Below, one piece after another: positions 42,222 through 51,001 of a stretch of 64,000 nt of DNA. The notes beneath the pieces were generated by a model. That model had not been told where the DNA came from and did no database searches. It worked only from the letters and a program-made list of their open reading frames with translations. Source of the DNA: JACKJA01 sp050297015 (GTDB lineage: Bacteria; Pseudomonadota; Alphaproteobacteria; Micavibrionales; Micavibrionaceae); NCBI GenBank assembly GCA_050297015.1, contig JBNKRZ010000005.1, positions 124,001-188,000 on the forward strand, read 5' to 3'. Made by a program: the position numbers and the translations under genes. The first letter of the stretch is position 1. Each line of letters begins with the position of its first letter.

Positions 42222-42874
42222 TTACCATCACCCCGGTACCCGGTCGCCACGACATATTGTTCGGCGCTTTCCTTGCGGGAGGCCGGGGGTTTGATGTGGC
42301 GGACGATTTTAAAATCCTTTTTCATTTGCGCAAGTAGAGTGTTTTCCGCGCCGCCCTGAAAGACCTTGGCGATAAAAGCGCCGTCCGGTTTTAAAACCTG
42401 TGTGGCAAAATCATAGGCCATTTCCACCAGCCCCATAATGCGCAGATGATCGGTTTTTTTATGACCGATTGTATTGGGCGCCATATCGGACATCACGATA
42501 TTCACGCCGTCGCCAGTCGCGCGGATTAAGGTTTCCGGGGCCTCGTCATGGGTAAAGTCCATTTGAAAAAAGGCAACGCCGGGCAGCTCATCCATCGGTA
42601 GCAAGTCGATCGCTACGACTTTGCAGCCTTTATTCGCGGCATATTGGCTCCAGCCACCGGGGGCCGCACCCAGATCGACGACAACCTGTCCGTCTTTGAA
42701 GATGTTCAGCTTTTCATCCATCTCCATGATCTTAAAAGCGGCGCGGGAGCGTAAGCCCTCTTCCTCCGCTTTTTTCACATACGGGTCGTTTAATTGCCGC
42801 TCCAGCCAGCGAGTCGAAGAGGTCTTCCGGCCCTTGGCGGTCTTAACACGGGTTTTGGCTTTGTTACGGGACAT
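42218..42874 (-). CDS. rlmE: 23S rRNA (U2552) 2'-O-ribose methyltransferase
   Basis: A 218-residue FtsJ/RrmJ enzyme. The SAM site is VVDLGAAPGGWSQYAA. The catalytic Lys-Asp-Lys-Glu tetrad is suggested by RSRAAFK near the start, SDMAPNTIGHKKTD in the middle and FIAKVFQGGAE later. The N-terminus is a basic, disordered stretch (NKAKTRVKTAKGRKTSSTRW), longer than in E. coli and usual in alphaproteobacteria. It acts on the assembled 50S subunit. It is followed convergently by the secreted-protein gene. Confidence 0.95.
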   Translation of the reverse strand: MSRNKAKTRVKTAKGRKTSSTRWLERQLNDPYVKKAEEEGLRSRAAFKIMEMDEKLNIFKDGQVVVDLGAAPGGWSQYAANKGCKVVAIDLLPMDELPGVAFFQMDFTHDEAPETLIRATGDGVNIVMSDMAPNTIGHKKTDHLRIMGLVEMAYDFATQVLKPDGAFIAKVFQGGAENTLLAQMKKDFKIVRHIKPPASRKESAEQYVVATGYRGDGN

Positions 42875-42908
42875 TGACCCTTTCCATTTTTATTTGTACA
42901 TCGTTGCC

Positions 42909-43256
42909 TTAGAAAATCATCATTATCATCGAGAAGCATAAGGCAAAAATGTAAATCGACAAAGACGCTGCGAAGAAAATGATAGTTTGCGTACGGGGAG
43001 AATAATGAGCCAGTGCCAAAAAGAGAAGAATAATGATGCTATAGATAATAACGCCGCGATTATGGAGCCTGGAATTCATGAGATCGAGAACGCCGTGATC
43101 GAAGCCCACCCGTTCCATGATATCGACTTGCAAGCGCAACGTAAAAAGGCAGGTCGCAATAAAGAGAGCCGTAATCCAGCGCTGATGTTTATGGACGACG
43201 AAAAAGCCCAGTGGCACCCACAAAAAATCAATCCATTGATAGATTAGCTCGCTCAT
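42909..43256 (-). CDS. Small membrane protein of unknown function
   Basis: A 115-residue protein with four hydrophobic segments: LWVPLGFFVVH, ITALFIATCLFTLRL, IYSIIILLFLALAHY and IIFFAASLSIYIFALCFSMIMMIF. The short polar loops include DIMERVGFDHGVLDLMNSR. No family is recognised. It lies on the same strand as, and 34 bp upstream of, rlmE and is divergent from the M48 protease gene. Confidence 0.65.
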   Translation of the reverse strand: MSELIYQWIDFLWVPLGFFVVHKHQRWITALFIATCLFTLRLQVDIMERVGFDHGVLDLMNSRLHNRGVIIYSIIILLFLALAHYSPRTQTIIFFAASLSIYIFALCFSMIMMIF

Positions 43257-43306
43257 ACTATTTTATAAGTCCTGAAGGTTTAGGCTTGGAACGAAAGCGC
43301 AGTTTT

Positions 43307-44692
43307 ATGAATCATACCCGTTTTTCCCTCTTGCTGAAAAGAGCTTTGTGCGCAACGCTTGCCGTTGTTTTTGCTGTGATGGCCGGTGTGAGTGCCGCAC
43401 AGGCCGGAAATGGCAGTGCGCCGGTGGTTGTGCGTGATACCGAAATTGAAGCAATGATCAAGGAATGGACTACGCCGGTGGTGGAAGCCGCGGGCCTGAC
43501 GCCGGACCAAATTAATATTATTTTGGTCCAAAACGATGCGGTGAATGCCTTTGTTGCGGGCGGGCCGAATATTTTTGTTTATACGGGGCTTTTGGATAAG
43601 ACAGAAAATCCGGGCGAGGTGGTCGGCGTGGTCGCGCACGAGCTAGGGCACATCCGGGGCGGGCATTTAATCCGTATGCACGGGGCGTTTGAAAATGCAT
43701 CCTACGGTAGCTTGTTGGGCACGCTTTTAGGGCTGGGTGCTGCGGTGTTAACCGGGGATGGCGGCTTGGGAACGGCCGTGGCGGCGGGGGCTTCCTCTAT
43801 GGCGCAGCGCAATCTTTTATCCTTTAGCCGGGTGCAGGAATCAAGCGCGGATCAGGCCGCTTTGTCCTATATGGAGGGCGCGGAGATTAATCCCGTCGGC
43901 TTGAAAAGTTTTATGGAGAAGTTGAAAAATCAGGAATTATTACCAACAAGTCAACAAGATGAATATGTCCGCACCCATCCGTTGACGAGTAACCGGATAG
44001 AGGCTTTGAGCGCAGGCTATAAAAAATCAGCGATGAGGGAGAAAGTTTTTCCTACCGCATGGGTCGATCAGCATGCCCGGATGTTGGCCAAGCTGAAGGG
44101 GTTTATCCATCCCGAACAGGTTGCGTGGGATTATAACGACCGCGATCAGTCTCTGCCGGTGCGTTATGCACGGGCGATTGCTTTATATCGGCAAGATCAT
44201 GTGAATGAAGCTTTGGCCGCCGTTGACGGTTTGTTGGCGGCGGAGCCGGATAACCCCTTTTTCCTTGAGTTGAAGGGGCAAATGTTGATGGAATTCGGTC
44301 GGGTGCGGGAGGCTTTGCCCGTTTATAAACGCTCCGTTACGCTTTATCCGCAAGGGGCGCTGATCCGTACGGCGTACGCTCATGCCCTGATCGAAACGGC
44401 CGGCCATGATAGAGCTCAACTGGAGGAAGCTGTCACGCAGCTAAAGCGGGTGCAACCTGATGAGCCGCGTTCTTTGCTGGTTCACCACTTGTTGGCCACG
44501 GCTTACGGGCGCATGGGGCAAGAGCCGCCAGCCAAACTTCATTTGGCCGAAGAGGCGCTTCTAAAAGGCAATAAGGATTACGCTGCTCGGCTGGCGAAGG
44601 TTGCACTGGAGGGGCTACCGGAGGGAAGCGGTTCGTGGTTGAGGGCACAGGATATTCTGACCTATGTTGAATCCGGAACAAAAAAGGATTAG
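43307..44692 (+). CDS. Periplasmic M48 metalloprotease with TPR repeats (BepA-like)
   Basis: A 461-residue exported protease with a signal peptide ending VSAAQA (about 33). HELGH (His111, Glu112, His115) and the downstream ESSADQAAL glutamate ligand form the M48 zinc site. The C-terminal 200 residues form TPR-like helical repeats (ALAAVDGLLAAEPDNPFFLELKGQMLM). The layout is that of BepA/YfgC, which degrades or helps assemble outer-membrane proteins such as LptD. The start at 43307 is chosen because the signal peptide begins there and GGAACGAAAG precedes it; the frame is open to 43211. Two DsbA-like genes follow on the same strand. Confidence 0.9.
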   Translation: MNHTRFSLLLKRALCATLAVVFAVMAGVSAAQAGNGSAPVVVRDTEIEAMIKEWTTPVVEAAGLTPDQINIILVQNDAVNAFVAGGPNIFVYTGLLDKTENPGEVVGVVAHELGHIRGGHLIRMHGAFENASYGSLLGTLLGLGAAVLTGDGGLGTAVAAGASSMAQRNLLSFSRVQESSADQAALSYMEGAEINPVGLKSFMEKLKNQELLPTSQQDEYVRTHPLTSNRIEALSAGYKKSAMREKVFPTAWVDQHARMLAKLKGFIHPEQVAWDYNDRDQSLPVRYARAIALYRQDHVNEALAAVDGLLAAEPDNPFFLELKGQMLMEFGRVREALPVYKRSVTLYPQGALIRTAYAHALIETAGHDRAQLEEAVTQLKRVQPDEPRSLLVHHLLATAYGRMGQEPPAKLHLAEEALLKGNKDYAARLAKVALEGLPEGSGSWLRAQDILTYVESGTKKD

Positions 44693-44749
44693 TCTTTGTT
44701 TCGGTTTTTATAATATTTTGCTGCGCATTACTTTTTAAGGAGAAAATTT

Positions 44750-45496
44750 GTGAAAAAGCTTTTTACCGTGATGGTTGTTATGGCACTGGGTGCCTTGTCT
44801 TTTGTTGCTTTCGGCCCGGCCTCTCATGCGGAGGACGGATTTAGTGACGCACAGAAAAAAGAGATCGGTAGCGTGATTCGCGATTACATCCTTGAAAATC
44901 CCGGCCTGCTCATGGAAGCGCTGGAGAAGAAACAGCGCGATGAAATGGCGGTTGAAGAAAAGCGCTTTGAAGATTTTATGGCGAAAAATGCCGGCTCTAT
45001 TGCTGATGGCGCGCCTTTTGCCGGGAACCCGGATGCTGATGTCGTTATTGTTGAGTTCTTTGATTACAATTGCGGCTATTGCAAAAGAGCGCTGGCTGAT
45101 GTGGTGGCCTTGCTTGAAGAAGATAAAAATCTGAAGGTTGTCTTCCGTGATATGCCGATTTTAAGCCCTGGCTCTCATGAGGCTGCTTTGTGGGCGATGG
45201 CTGCGGGTAAACAGGGGAAATACTATGAATTCCACCAAAAGCTTATGAACAAAGGGGGGAGTAAAAGTACGTCTACCTTTGAGATGGTGGCCAAGGAACT
45301 TGGTCTGGATGTCGATCAGATGAAAAAAGATATCAAAGACAAGGCTTTTGAAGACCAGATTGCTGCCAATATGAAACTGGCACAGGAAATGGGCATTCGC
45401 GGTACGCCAGCCTTTATTATTGGCGACCGTTTGTCCCGCGGCTATTTGGGTGTGTCCAGTATGAAAAAGATTATTGCAGATGTTCGGGCGCAATAA
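44750..45496 (+). CDS. DsbA-family thiol oxidoreductase (DsbA/BdbD type)
   Basis: A 248-residue periplasmic protein with a signal peptide (FTVMVVMALGALSFVAFGPASHA). It has a helical N-terminal extension rich in Glu and Lys (to about 85) and then a thioredoxin fold with the active site CGYC (Cys108, Cys111) and the cis-Pro region RGTPAFIIGD. The GTG start is fixed by AAGGAG 8 nt upstream. It should oxidise or isomerise disulfides of exported proteins. A second, related gene follows 41 bp later. Confidence 0.9.
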   Translation: MKKLFTVMVVMALGALSFVAFGPASHAEDGFSDAQKKEIGSVIRDYILENPGLLMEALEKKQRDEMAVEEKRFEDFMAKNAGSIADGAPFAGNPDADVVIVEFFDYNCGYCKRALADVVALLEEDKNLKVVFRDMPILSPGSHEAALWAMAAGKQGKYYEFHQKLMNKGGSKSTSTFEMVAKELGLDVDQMKKDIKDKAFEDQIAANMKLAQEMGIRGTPAFIIGDRLSRGYLGVSSMKKIIADVRAQ

Positions 45497-45537
45497 TCTC
45501 TGCGGTATAGACGCGGCGTAAACGGAAAGGCTTTTGT

Positions 45538-46167
45538 ATGGGGCGGGCCATTAGAATTTTGACAAGGCTTCTTTTGGGTTTGTCCTTCGTCGTTGTATTG
45601 ATGATCGGATTCCGTTTTTACGAGATGGGATCTATGATGGCCCGGCTGCAACAGCCAGCGTTGGGGCAAACAATCGGGTCAGCCGATGCCCCTTATGTTC
45701 TTGTTGAATTTCTGGATTACCGTTGCGGCGATTGCCGTGATGCGCATCCTGCGGTGACGGCTTTTCTTCGGCGTCATCCTGATGTTCGCTTGGTTGTGGC
45801 ACCTTTTCCTGTCTTGGGCACGGAGTCTGTGAGCGTTGCAAAATTTGCATTGGCAGCGGCGCAGCAAGGCAAGTTCGCGCAGGTCCATGAAGCTTTGATA
45901 ACACATGAAGATTTTTCACCGGAGGCACTCGATCTGGTCGCGCGTTCATTGGGGCTGGATAAGGTTAAACTCGAGGAAGATTCCATCGGGCAAGATGTGG
46001 ATAGCGTGCTTTTATTTAATAAGGATGCGGCCTCGTTCTTCCATATATATAGTACGCCGGCCTTTATGTTTAACAAAGACGCATTTTATGCTCCGGAAGA
46101 TTATGTGCCGACGGTGGATGATCTGGAAAAATTTTGGGCGTTGGCTAAGGCGCGCGCAGGGCAATAA
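45538..46167 (+). CDS. Membrane-anchored DsbA-family protein
   Basis: A 209-residue protein. It has an N-terminal anchor (ILTRLLLGLSFVVVLMIGF) and a thioredoxin-like domain with active site CGDC (Cys63, Cys66) and cis-Pro STPAFMFN. It shares the VEF.DY.CG.C context with the preceding protein (44750), so the two are probably an old duplication with a changed dipeptide (GY to GD), which would shift redox potential. It ends 12 bp before aroQ, so the transcription unit may continue into aroQ-accB-accC. Confidence 0.86.
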   Translation: MGRAIRILTRLLLGLSFVVVLMIGFRFYEMGSMMARLQQPALGQTIGSADAPYVLVEFLDYRCGDCRDAHPAVTAFLRRHPDVRLVVAPFPVLGTESVSVAKFALAAAQQGKFAQVHEALITHEDFSPEALDLVARSLGLDKVKLEEDSIGQDVDSVLLFNKDAASFFHIYSTPAFMFNKDAFYAPEDYVPTVDDLEKFWALAKARAGQ

Positions 46168-46179
46168 AGGGATGATCTG

Positions 46180-46611
46180 ATGTCGCGTATTTTAATTTTA
46201 AACGGTCCGAATCTGAATATGCTGGGTATCCGCGAGCCGGAAATTTACGGCTATGAGACGCTGGACGATATTAAGGGGCAGTGCATTGAAAAGGCGCAAG
46301 GGCGCGGCTGGACGGTTGATTTTCGTCAATCGAACCATGAGGGCGAACTGGTCACGTGGATTCAGGAAGAGCGGGCAAAGGCCGATGCCGTGATTATTAA
46401 TGCGGCGGCCTATACCCACACGTCGGTGGCTATTCACGATGCGCTGAAACTGTTGGACATTCCGGTGATTGAGGTGCATTTATCCGATCCTTCAACCCGC
46501 GAAGAATTCCGTCATTTTTCCTATATCGGGCCTGTTGCCGCACAAGTCATAAAAGGCCACGGCGCGAAAGGATACACAATGGCGCTGGACGTTTTGGCGA
46601 CAATGCTTTGA
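46180..46611 (+). CDS. aroQ: Type II 3-dehydroquinate dehydratase
   Basis: A 143-residue enzyme of the shikimate pathway. ILNGPNLNMLGIREPEIYG with the catalytic Tyr/Arg region, FRQSNHEGELV, INAAAYTHTSVA and EVHLSDPSTREEFR are all typical of the type II (AroQ) enzyme, which forms dodecamers. Gene order aroQ-accB-accC is widely conserved in proteobacteria. Confidence 0.96.
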   Translation: MSRILILNGPNLNMLGIREPEIYGYETLDDIKGQCIEKAQGRGWTVDFRQSNHEGELVTWIQEERAKADAVIINAAAYTHTSVAIHDALKLLDIPVIEVHLSDPSTREEFRHFSYIGPVAAQVIKGHGAKGYTMALDVLATML

Positions 46612-46679
46612 CTTTTTTTGTAAAAGTCTTTAGGGTCGCCTCCAGAAATTTGAGGGAATAACAACAAACAGAAAACTCC

Positions 46680-47144
46680 ATGAAAATTGATGAAAAAGCC
46701 ATCCGCAAGCTTGCGGAACTGCTGGATGAAACCGGTCTGAGTGAAATCGAAGTCGCGGAAGGCGAGCAAGCTATCCGTGTGAGCAAGGGAGCCTCTGTTG
46801 TTGCTGCCGGGGCCGCTGTGGCGGCATCTGTTGCGCCGGCTATGGCGTCCGATCCGACCGTGCCGCAAGCGGCCAATGCCGAAGCGCCGTCTGCGGATGT
46901 GCAAAATCATCCTGGCGCTGTGTCTTCCCCGATGGTGGGAACGGCCTATATGGCCGCTGAGCCGGGCGCCGATGCGTTTGTCAAAAAGGGTGATTCCGTA
47001 TCCGAGGGTGATACCCTCATGATTATTGAGGCGATGAAAGTCATGAACCCGATCAAGGCGCATAAAGCCGGGACGGTGATGCAAATTCTCGTCGAAAATG
47101 GTCAGCCGATTGAATTTGGCGACGTTCTCATGGTCATTGAGTAA
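46680..47144 (+). CDS. accB: Biotin carboxyl carrier protein of acetyl-CoA carboxylase
   Basis: A 154-residue protein. It has an N-terminal helical region (KAIRKLAELLDETGLSEIEV), an Ala/Pro-rich flexible linker and the C-terminal biotinyl domain with EAMKVMN, biotinylated at Lys120. It carries the carboxyl group from AccC to the transferase AccAD. It lies 21 bp upstream of accC. Confidence 0.97.
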   Translation: MKIDEKAIRKLAELLDETGLSEIEVAEGEQAIRVSKGASVVAAGAAVAASVAPAMASDPTVPQAANAEAPSADVQNHPGAVSSPMVGTAYMAAEPGADAFVKKGDSVSEGDTLMIIEAMKVMNPIKAHKAGTVMQILVENGQPIEFGDVLMVIE

Positions 47145-47165
47145 TCAAGCAAGCGGTTTTCCGTC

Positions 47166-48509
47166 ATGTTCAAAAAAGTTCTTATAGCCAACCGTGGTGA
47201 AATTGCTCTCCGTGTTATCCGGGCCTGCCGGGAGATGGGGATTAAATCTGTTGCTGTTCATTCAACGGCGGATGCGTCTTCTATGCCGGTGCGGCTGGCG
47301 GATGAATCTGTGTGTATTGGTCCGCCTGCGGCCAAAGATAGTTATTTAAATATCCCGTCGATTTTAACGGCGGCGGCCGTGACGGGGGCGGATGCCATCC
47401 ATCCGGGCTATGGTTTCTTGTCGGAGAATGCGCAATTTGCCCGCATGGTTGAAGAGCACGGCTTTGCCTTTATAGGGCCGAAGCCGGAGCATATCGAATC
47501 TATGGGCGACAAAGTCGTGGCCAAACAAACCGTGAAAGAGCTGGGCTTACCTGTGGTTCCCGGTTCCGATGGGGCGATTGAAAGCGCGGAAGAGGGCGTT
47601 AAATTTGCCCGTGAATGCGGCTTTCCCGTTTTGATTAAAGCGGCGTCCGGCGGTGGCGGAAAGGGTATGAAAGTTGTTCATGAAGAATCGGAATTCGCGG
47701 AGGCTTATTCCACGGCGCGCTCCGAGGCTAAAGCCAATTTTGGCGATGATACGGTTTATATGGAGAAATATCTCGAAAAGCCGCGCCATATTGAAATTCA
47801 GGTTTTCGGGGACACGCACGGCAATGCGATCCATCTGGGAGAGCGGGATTGTTCGATCCAGCGCCGTCACCAAAAGCTGGTCGAGGAAGCGCCTTCCCCG
47901 ATTTTGAGTGAGGAAGAACGCGATGCCATCGGAACGCTGGCCGCTGATGTGATTCGCAAAATGGGCTATCGCGGCGCGGGGACGATCGAATTTCTTTATG
48001 AGGACGGGAAATTCTATTTCATGGAAATGAATACCCGGATTCAGGTCGAACACCCGGTCACGGAGATGATTACCGGGATTGACCTGATCGCCGAGCAAAT
48101 TCGCATTGCGGCGGGGCAGCCGTTATCCCTGAAAAAGGATAAAATCCGTATGCGCGGGCACGCGATCGAGGTGCGGGTTAACGCCGAAGATCCGGAAACC
48201 TTTATGCCTTCACCGGGCAAGATCAAGCAGCTCCACGCACCGGGCGGTTTGGGTGTGCGGTTTGATAGCGCCATTTACGGTGGCTATTCGATTCCGCCCT
48301 ATTATGATTCGATGATCGGTAAGCTGATCGTCCATGGTAAGGACCGGGAGGAATGCATCCGCCGTTTGCGCCGTGCGATTGTCGAGACGGTTGTTGATGG
48401 GGTGAAGACGACGCTGCCGCGCCAGCTCTGGATCATCGACCAACCCGAATTCCAAAGTGGGGATTACACGATCCACTGGCTGGAAAAGAAACTGGCCGAG
48501 CAAGAATAG
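47166..48509 (+). CDS. accC: Biotin carboxylase subunit of acetyl-CoA carboxylase
   Basis: A 447-residue ATP-grasp enzyme that carboxylates AccB-bound biotin. KVLIANRGEIALRVIRACREMGI, HPGYGFLSENAQFA, the Gly-rich AASGGGGKGMKVV loop, and EMNTRIQVEHPVTEMITG are all present. The length is normal (E. coli 449). It is followed 32 bp later by aat. Confidence 0.97.
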   Translation: MFKKVLIANRGEIALRVIRACREMGIKSVAVHSTADASSMPVRLADESVCIGPPAAKDSYLNIPSILTAAAVTGADAIHPGYGFLSENAQFARMVEEHGFAFIGPKPEHIESMGDKVVAKQTVKELGLPVVPGSDGAIESAEEGVKFARECGFPVLIKAASGGGGKGMKVVHEESEFAEAYSTARSEAKANFGDDTVYMEKYLEKPRHIEIQVFGDTHGNAIHLGERDCSIQRRHQKLVEEAPSPILSEEERDAIGTLAADVIRKMGYRGAGTIEFLYEDGKFYFMEMNTRIQVEHPVTEMITGIDLIAEQIRIAAGQPLSLKKDKIRMRGHAIEVRVNAEDPETFMPSPGKIKQLHAPGGLGVRFDSAIYGGYSIPPYYDSMIGKLIVHGKDREECIRRLRRAIVETVVDGVKTTLPRQLWIIDQPEFQSGDYTIHWLEKKLAEQE

Positions 48510-48541
48510 TCTTTAACGTCTATCTGTGCTTTAAAATAACC

Positions 48542-49201
48542 ATGACTAGCGCACTGACTCTCAACGATATCCTGAATGCCTATGCCAATGGGCTCTTTCC
48601 GATGGCGGAGCGGGCGGCGGATGAGGAATTCTACTGGTACGATCCGCCGCGGCGCGGGCAACTTTCTATCGCGAACTTACATATTCCTAAAAGACTGGAA
48701 AAAACCGTGCGGCAAGCACCTTATGAGGTGCGGATTGATACCGCATTTGCGGATGTGATTGACGGCTGTGCCGCAAGCAAACAGGGGCGGGAGCAAACGT
48801 GGATTAACCGCCCGATCCGCGACATGTTTATCGCTTTGCACGAAGCCGGGTTTACGCATTCAGTAGAGTGCTGGCATGCCGGGCAATTGGTAGGGGGGCT
48901 GTATGGTTTGGCGCTGGGAGGAGCCTTCATGGGGGAAAGCATGTTTTCTACCGCTCGCGATGCGTCAAAGATCGCATTGGTGCATTTATGCGCGCGGCTG
49001 TGGAAAGGCGGCTTTACGGTGCTTGATACGCAATTTATCAACGACCACCTTAAACAATTCGGCGTCTATGAAATTTCCAAGGAGGAATACTTACAACATC
49101 TTCATTCCGCACTGCATAAAAGGTGTGATTTTATGCTGACCGATCATGCCGGACTGAGTGAAAAGCAATTGGTTGAAGGGTATCTCATTCATCGGCGGTA
49201 A
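48542..49201 (+). CDS. aat: Leucyl/phenylalanyl-tRNA-protein transferase
   Basis: A 219-residue enzyme of the N-end rule that adds Leu or Phe to N-terminal Arg/Lys, marking proteins for ClpS-ClpA. YANGLFPMAERAADEEFYWYDPPRRGQLSI, GEQTW-like REQTWINRPIRDMFIALHEAGF, and GLYGLALGGAFMGESMFS are diagnostic. Its downstream partners clpS and clpA are present at 53148-55814. Confidence 0.95.
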   Translation: MTSALTLNDILNAYANGLFPMAERAADEEFYWYDPPRRGQLSIANLHIPKRLEKTVRQAPYEVRIDTAFADVIDGCAASKQGREQTWINRPIRDMFIALHEAGFTHSVECWHAGQLVGGLYGLALGGAFMGESMFSTARDASKIALVHLCARLWKGGFTVLDTQFINDHLKQFGVYEISKEEYLQHLHSALHKRCDFMLTDHAGLSEKQLVEGYLIHRR

Positions 49202-49288
49202 GCTTCCTCGTAATGACGAGAGGGTGGAAAAGGTGAATGTCAGAAAAAATCATAAAAACTGTGAATAATTTTTAATTATGTAAAGTTA

Positions 49289-49317
49289 TTGACATTTTGT
49301 TAACGGGGTGTTAATCT
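49289..49317 (+). promoter_or_regulatory. Strong sigma70-like promoter
   Basis: TTGACA (49289-49294), a 17-bp spacer and TAATCT (49312-49317), 58 bp before a 59-codon ORF. Confidence 0.7.
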
Positions 49318-49374
49318 TTTGGTACTCTATTAGGGGTGCAAAAAATAAAAATTAAAAGAAAGCGGAAATAAGAG

Positions 49375-49554
49375 ATGATTTTAGACAAGAGCAACATAGA
49401 TGCCTTTTTGAATGCAGGTTCACCAGATTCACCAAATACGACGAGTCCGGTGTCTCCGGTGTTTGGTATTTCTGCTAGGCATGAAGCGTTGACACAAGAT
49501 ACACCTGTTGCGGCAACGCCCTCTATCGTGCCTCAGCGGCGGCTTGCGCTTTAA
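49375..49554 (+). CDS. Small ORF, possible unrecognised protein (59 aa)
   Basis: A 59-residue frame with a good promoter 58 bp upstream, purines (GGAAATAAGAG) before the ATG and a stop that touches the convergent DUF2155 gene. The product is Ser/Pro/Thr-rich (SPDSPNTTSPVSPVFG) with no signal peptide or TM segment, so it is probably disordered. No family is recognised. The promoter may instead serve an RNA. Confidence 0.45.
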   Translation: MILDKSNIDAFLNAGSPDSPNTTSPVSPVFGISARHEALTQDTPVAATPSIVPQRRLAL

Positions 49555-50072
49555 GGTAAATTAAATTCTTCAGATGTTTCGGAAGCGCCGTCCGTTTGGT
49601 CGGCGTTTTTGTTTTCCGGCACTTGTGGTGCCTCCGGTGCTTCCGGGGCATCACTATCCCCTTTAACGCTCTCCATAGCTTTCCCGCTTTCCAGACAGTC
49701 CAAAACCCACACATCGTAAAGTGGGTGATCCATAGCGGAAAGGGCCGGGGATGAAGCAAACATCCAGCCACTAAAAATCCATTGCGGCTCTTCGGTCTTG
49801 ATATCGTTTTCCCAAATTTGCAGGAAGGATGCTGATTCCGGTGTCTCAATCGGGGGTGACTTGCGGCAGGCTTGTGCGCGAATGAACAGGGGGCCGAATT
49901 GAACGGTTGAGCCTACGCGCACATCAAAAGTTGAAATGCGTGCCGTACCCTTGTCCAGTGCTTGCAGTTTGACGATGGCGTAGTCCTGCATTTCGGCGCG
50001 GGCGGTGCAGGGAAGAAGAAATAATAAATAAAATACCGCCATCGCAATGACGGTTAAGGGCCGGTTATTCAC
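49551..50072 (-). CDS. DUF2155 domain protein, exported
   Basis: A 173-residue protein with a signal peptide (LTVIAMAVFYLLFLLPCTARA). The DUF2155 domain runs from about 30 to 125, with ALDKGTARISTFDVRVG, FGPLFIRAQACRKSPPIETPESASFLQIWE, and IFSGWMFASSPALSAMDHPLYDVWVL. The tail is Glu/Pro-rich. The GTG at 50072 is preferred (AAGGA 8 nt upstream, 8-bp overlap with the mlaD stop); the ATG at 50129 would overlap mlaD by 65 bp. NDUFA12-mlaD-DUF2155 is a recurring alphaproteobacterial order. Confidence 0.85.
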   Translation of the reverse strand: MNNRPLTVIAMAVFYLLFLLPCTARAEMQDYAIVKLQALDKGTARISTFDVRVGSTVQFGPLFIRAQACRKSPPIETPESASFLQIWENDIKTEEPQWIFSGWMFASSPALSAMDHPLYDVWVLDCLESGKAMESVKGDSDAPEAPEAPQVPENKNADQTDGASETSEEFNLP

Positions 50073-50529
50073 CGCTGTTATCCTTATTATTCTGCATGCT
50101 GAAGATAAATTTACCCAGCAGTTGTTCAAGGTTTTGCGGCGCTTGGGTGTATTGAACGCGGCCCCCGGCGGGGATCATATCTTCGGCGGCGCCGGGTTCA
50201 AGAGAAAGATATTTACCCCCCATTAGGCTGGTGGAGGAAATAAGCGCTGTTGTGTCTTCCGGAAGTTCAATGTCCGGCTCGATGTTCATATGAACACGCG
50301 CGAGGTAGGTGTCCGGGTCGAGATCTACGCCCACGACAGAGCCGACTTTGACGCCGCTAATCTGGACTTCATCGCCCGTTGCCAGCCCCCCAATACCGGA
50401 AAAATCAGCCGTCACTTCATAGCCGCTGACTTTCTTCAGGTTGGCTGTGTTATAGCTAAAAGCCAGAAAAACGGCGGCAATCAAAAGAACCACCGCACCC
50501 AGAACTGTTTCAATTACACTGCGTTTCAT
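50065..50529 (-). CDS. mlaD: MlaD-type lipid-binding protein
   Basis: A 154-residue protein with an N-terminal anchor (VIETVLGAVVLLIAAVFLAF) and a single MCE domain (about 35-120: YEVTADFSGIGGLATGDEVQISGVKVG). This is the hexameric periplasmic part of the Mla phospholipid transporter that keeps outer-membrane asymmetry. The other mla genes are not in this window. The start at 50529 is chosen because the anchor begins there (AAGAGAG upstream); the longer frame overlaps NDUFA12. Confidence 0.9.
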   Translation of the reverse strand: MKRSVIETVLGAVVLLIAAVFLAFSYNTANLKKVSGYEVTADFSGIGGLATGDEVQISGVKVGSVVGVDLDPDTYLARVHMNIEPDIELPEDTTALISSTSLMGGKYLSLEPGAAEDMIPAGGRVQYTQAPQNLEQLLGKFIFSMQNNKDNSGE

Positions 50530-50548
50530 AACAGACTCTCTTATACGA

Positions 50549-50932
50549 TTATTCCGAAGGTGTCCATGCCTCATAGTCACCGCTGGCGGTACGAGCGCTT
50601 TCATTGGCCGGACGATGGGATTGCCCGGCGCCAATCATGTTGGGTTTATGTGGTTTTTGCCACGGTTGGCGATATGATTCGCCCTCTTCCGATGGGATGA
50701 CATTGGTCTGGTGGTGCAACCAGCCGTGCCATTCCGGCGGAACTTTGCTGGCTTCGGGCGCGCCTTTATACATAACCCAGCGACGTGGATAGTTATAACC
50801 GGAGCGTGGTTTGGCTTCGTAGTATTTGTTTCCAGCGCCGTCAATGCCGATGCGCCGGGCACCGCTCGTCATCGTAACCCAAATGATGTGAACCGGAGAT
50901 AATACGCCCAGCAGGCTCATTAAAAATTTCAT
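50549..50932 (-). CDS. NADH:ubiquinone oxidoreductase accessory subunit NDUFA12
   Basis: A 127-residue protein. GARRIGIDGAGNKYYEAKPRSGYNYPRRWVMYKG and VPPEWHGWLHHQTNVIPSEE are the NDUFA12/B17.2 signature. This complex I accessory subunit is typical of alphaproteobacteria and mitochondria, so it supports the taxonomic placement. It lies upstream of mlaD and DUF2155 with 19 bp between. Confidence 0.93.
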   Translation of the reverse strand: MKFLMSLLGVLSPVHIIWVTMTSGARRIGIDGAGNKYYEAKPRSGYNYPRRWVMYKGAPEASKVPPEWHGWLHHQTNVIPSEEGESYRQPWQKPHKPNMIGAGQSHRPANESARTASGDYEAWTPSE

Positions 50933-51001
50933 GGTTTGACCCTTTTCGTTTGCACAATCATGGCGTAAAAAGGGATAAGAATCAACTAGGGAACAAGGAC
51001 T

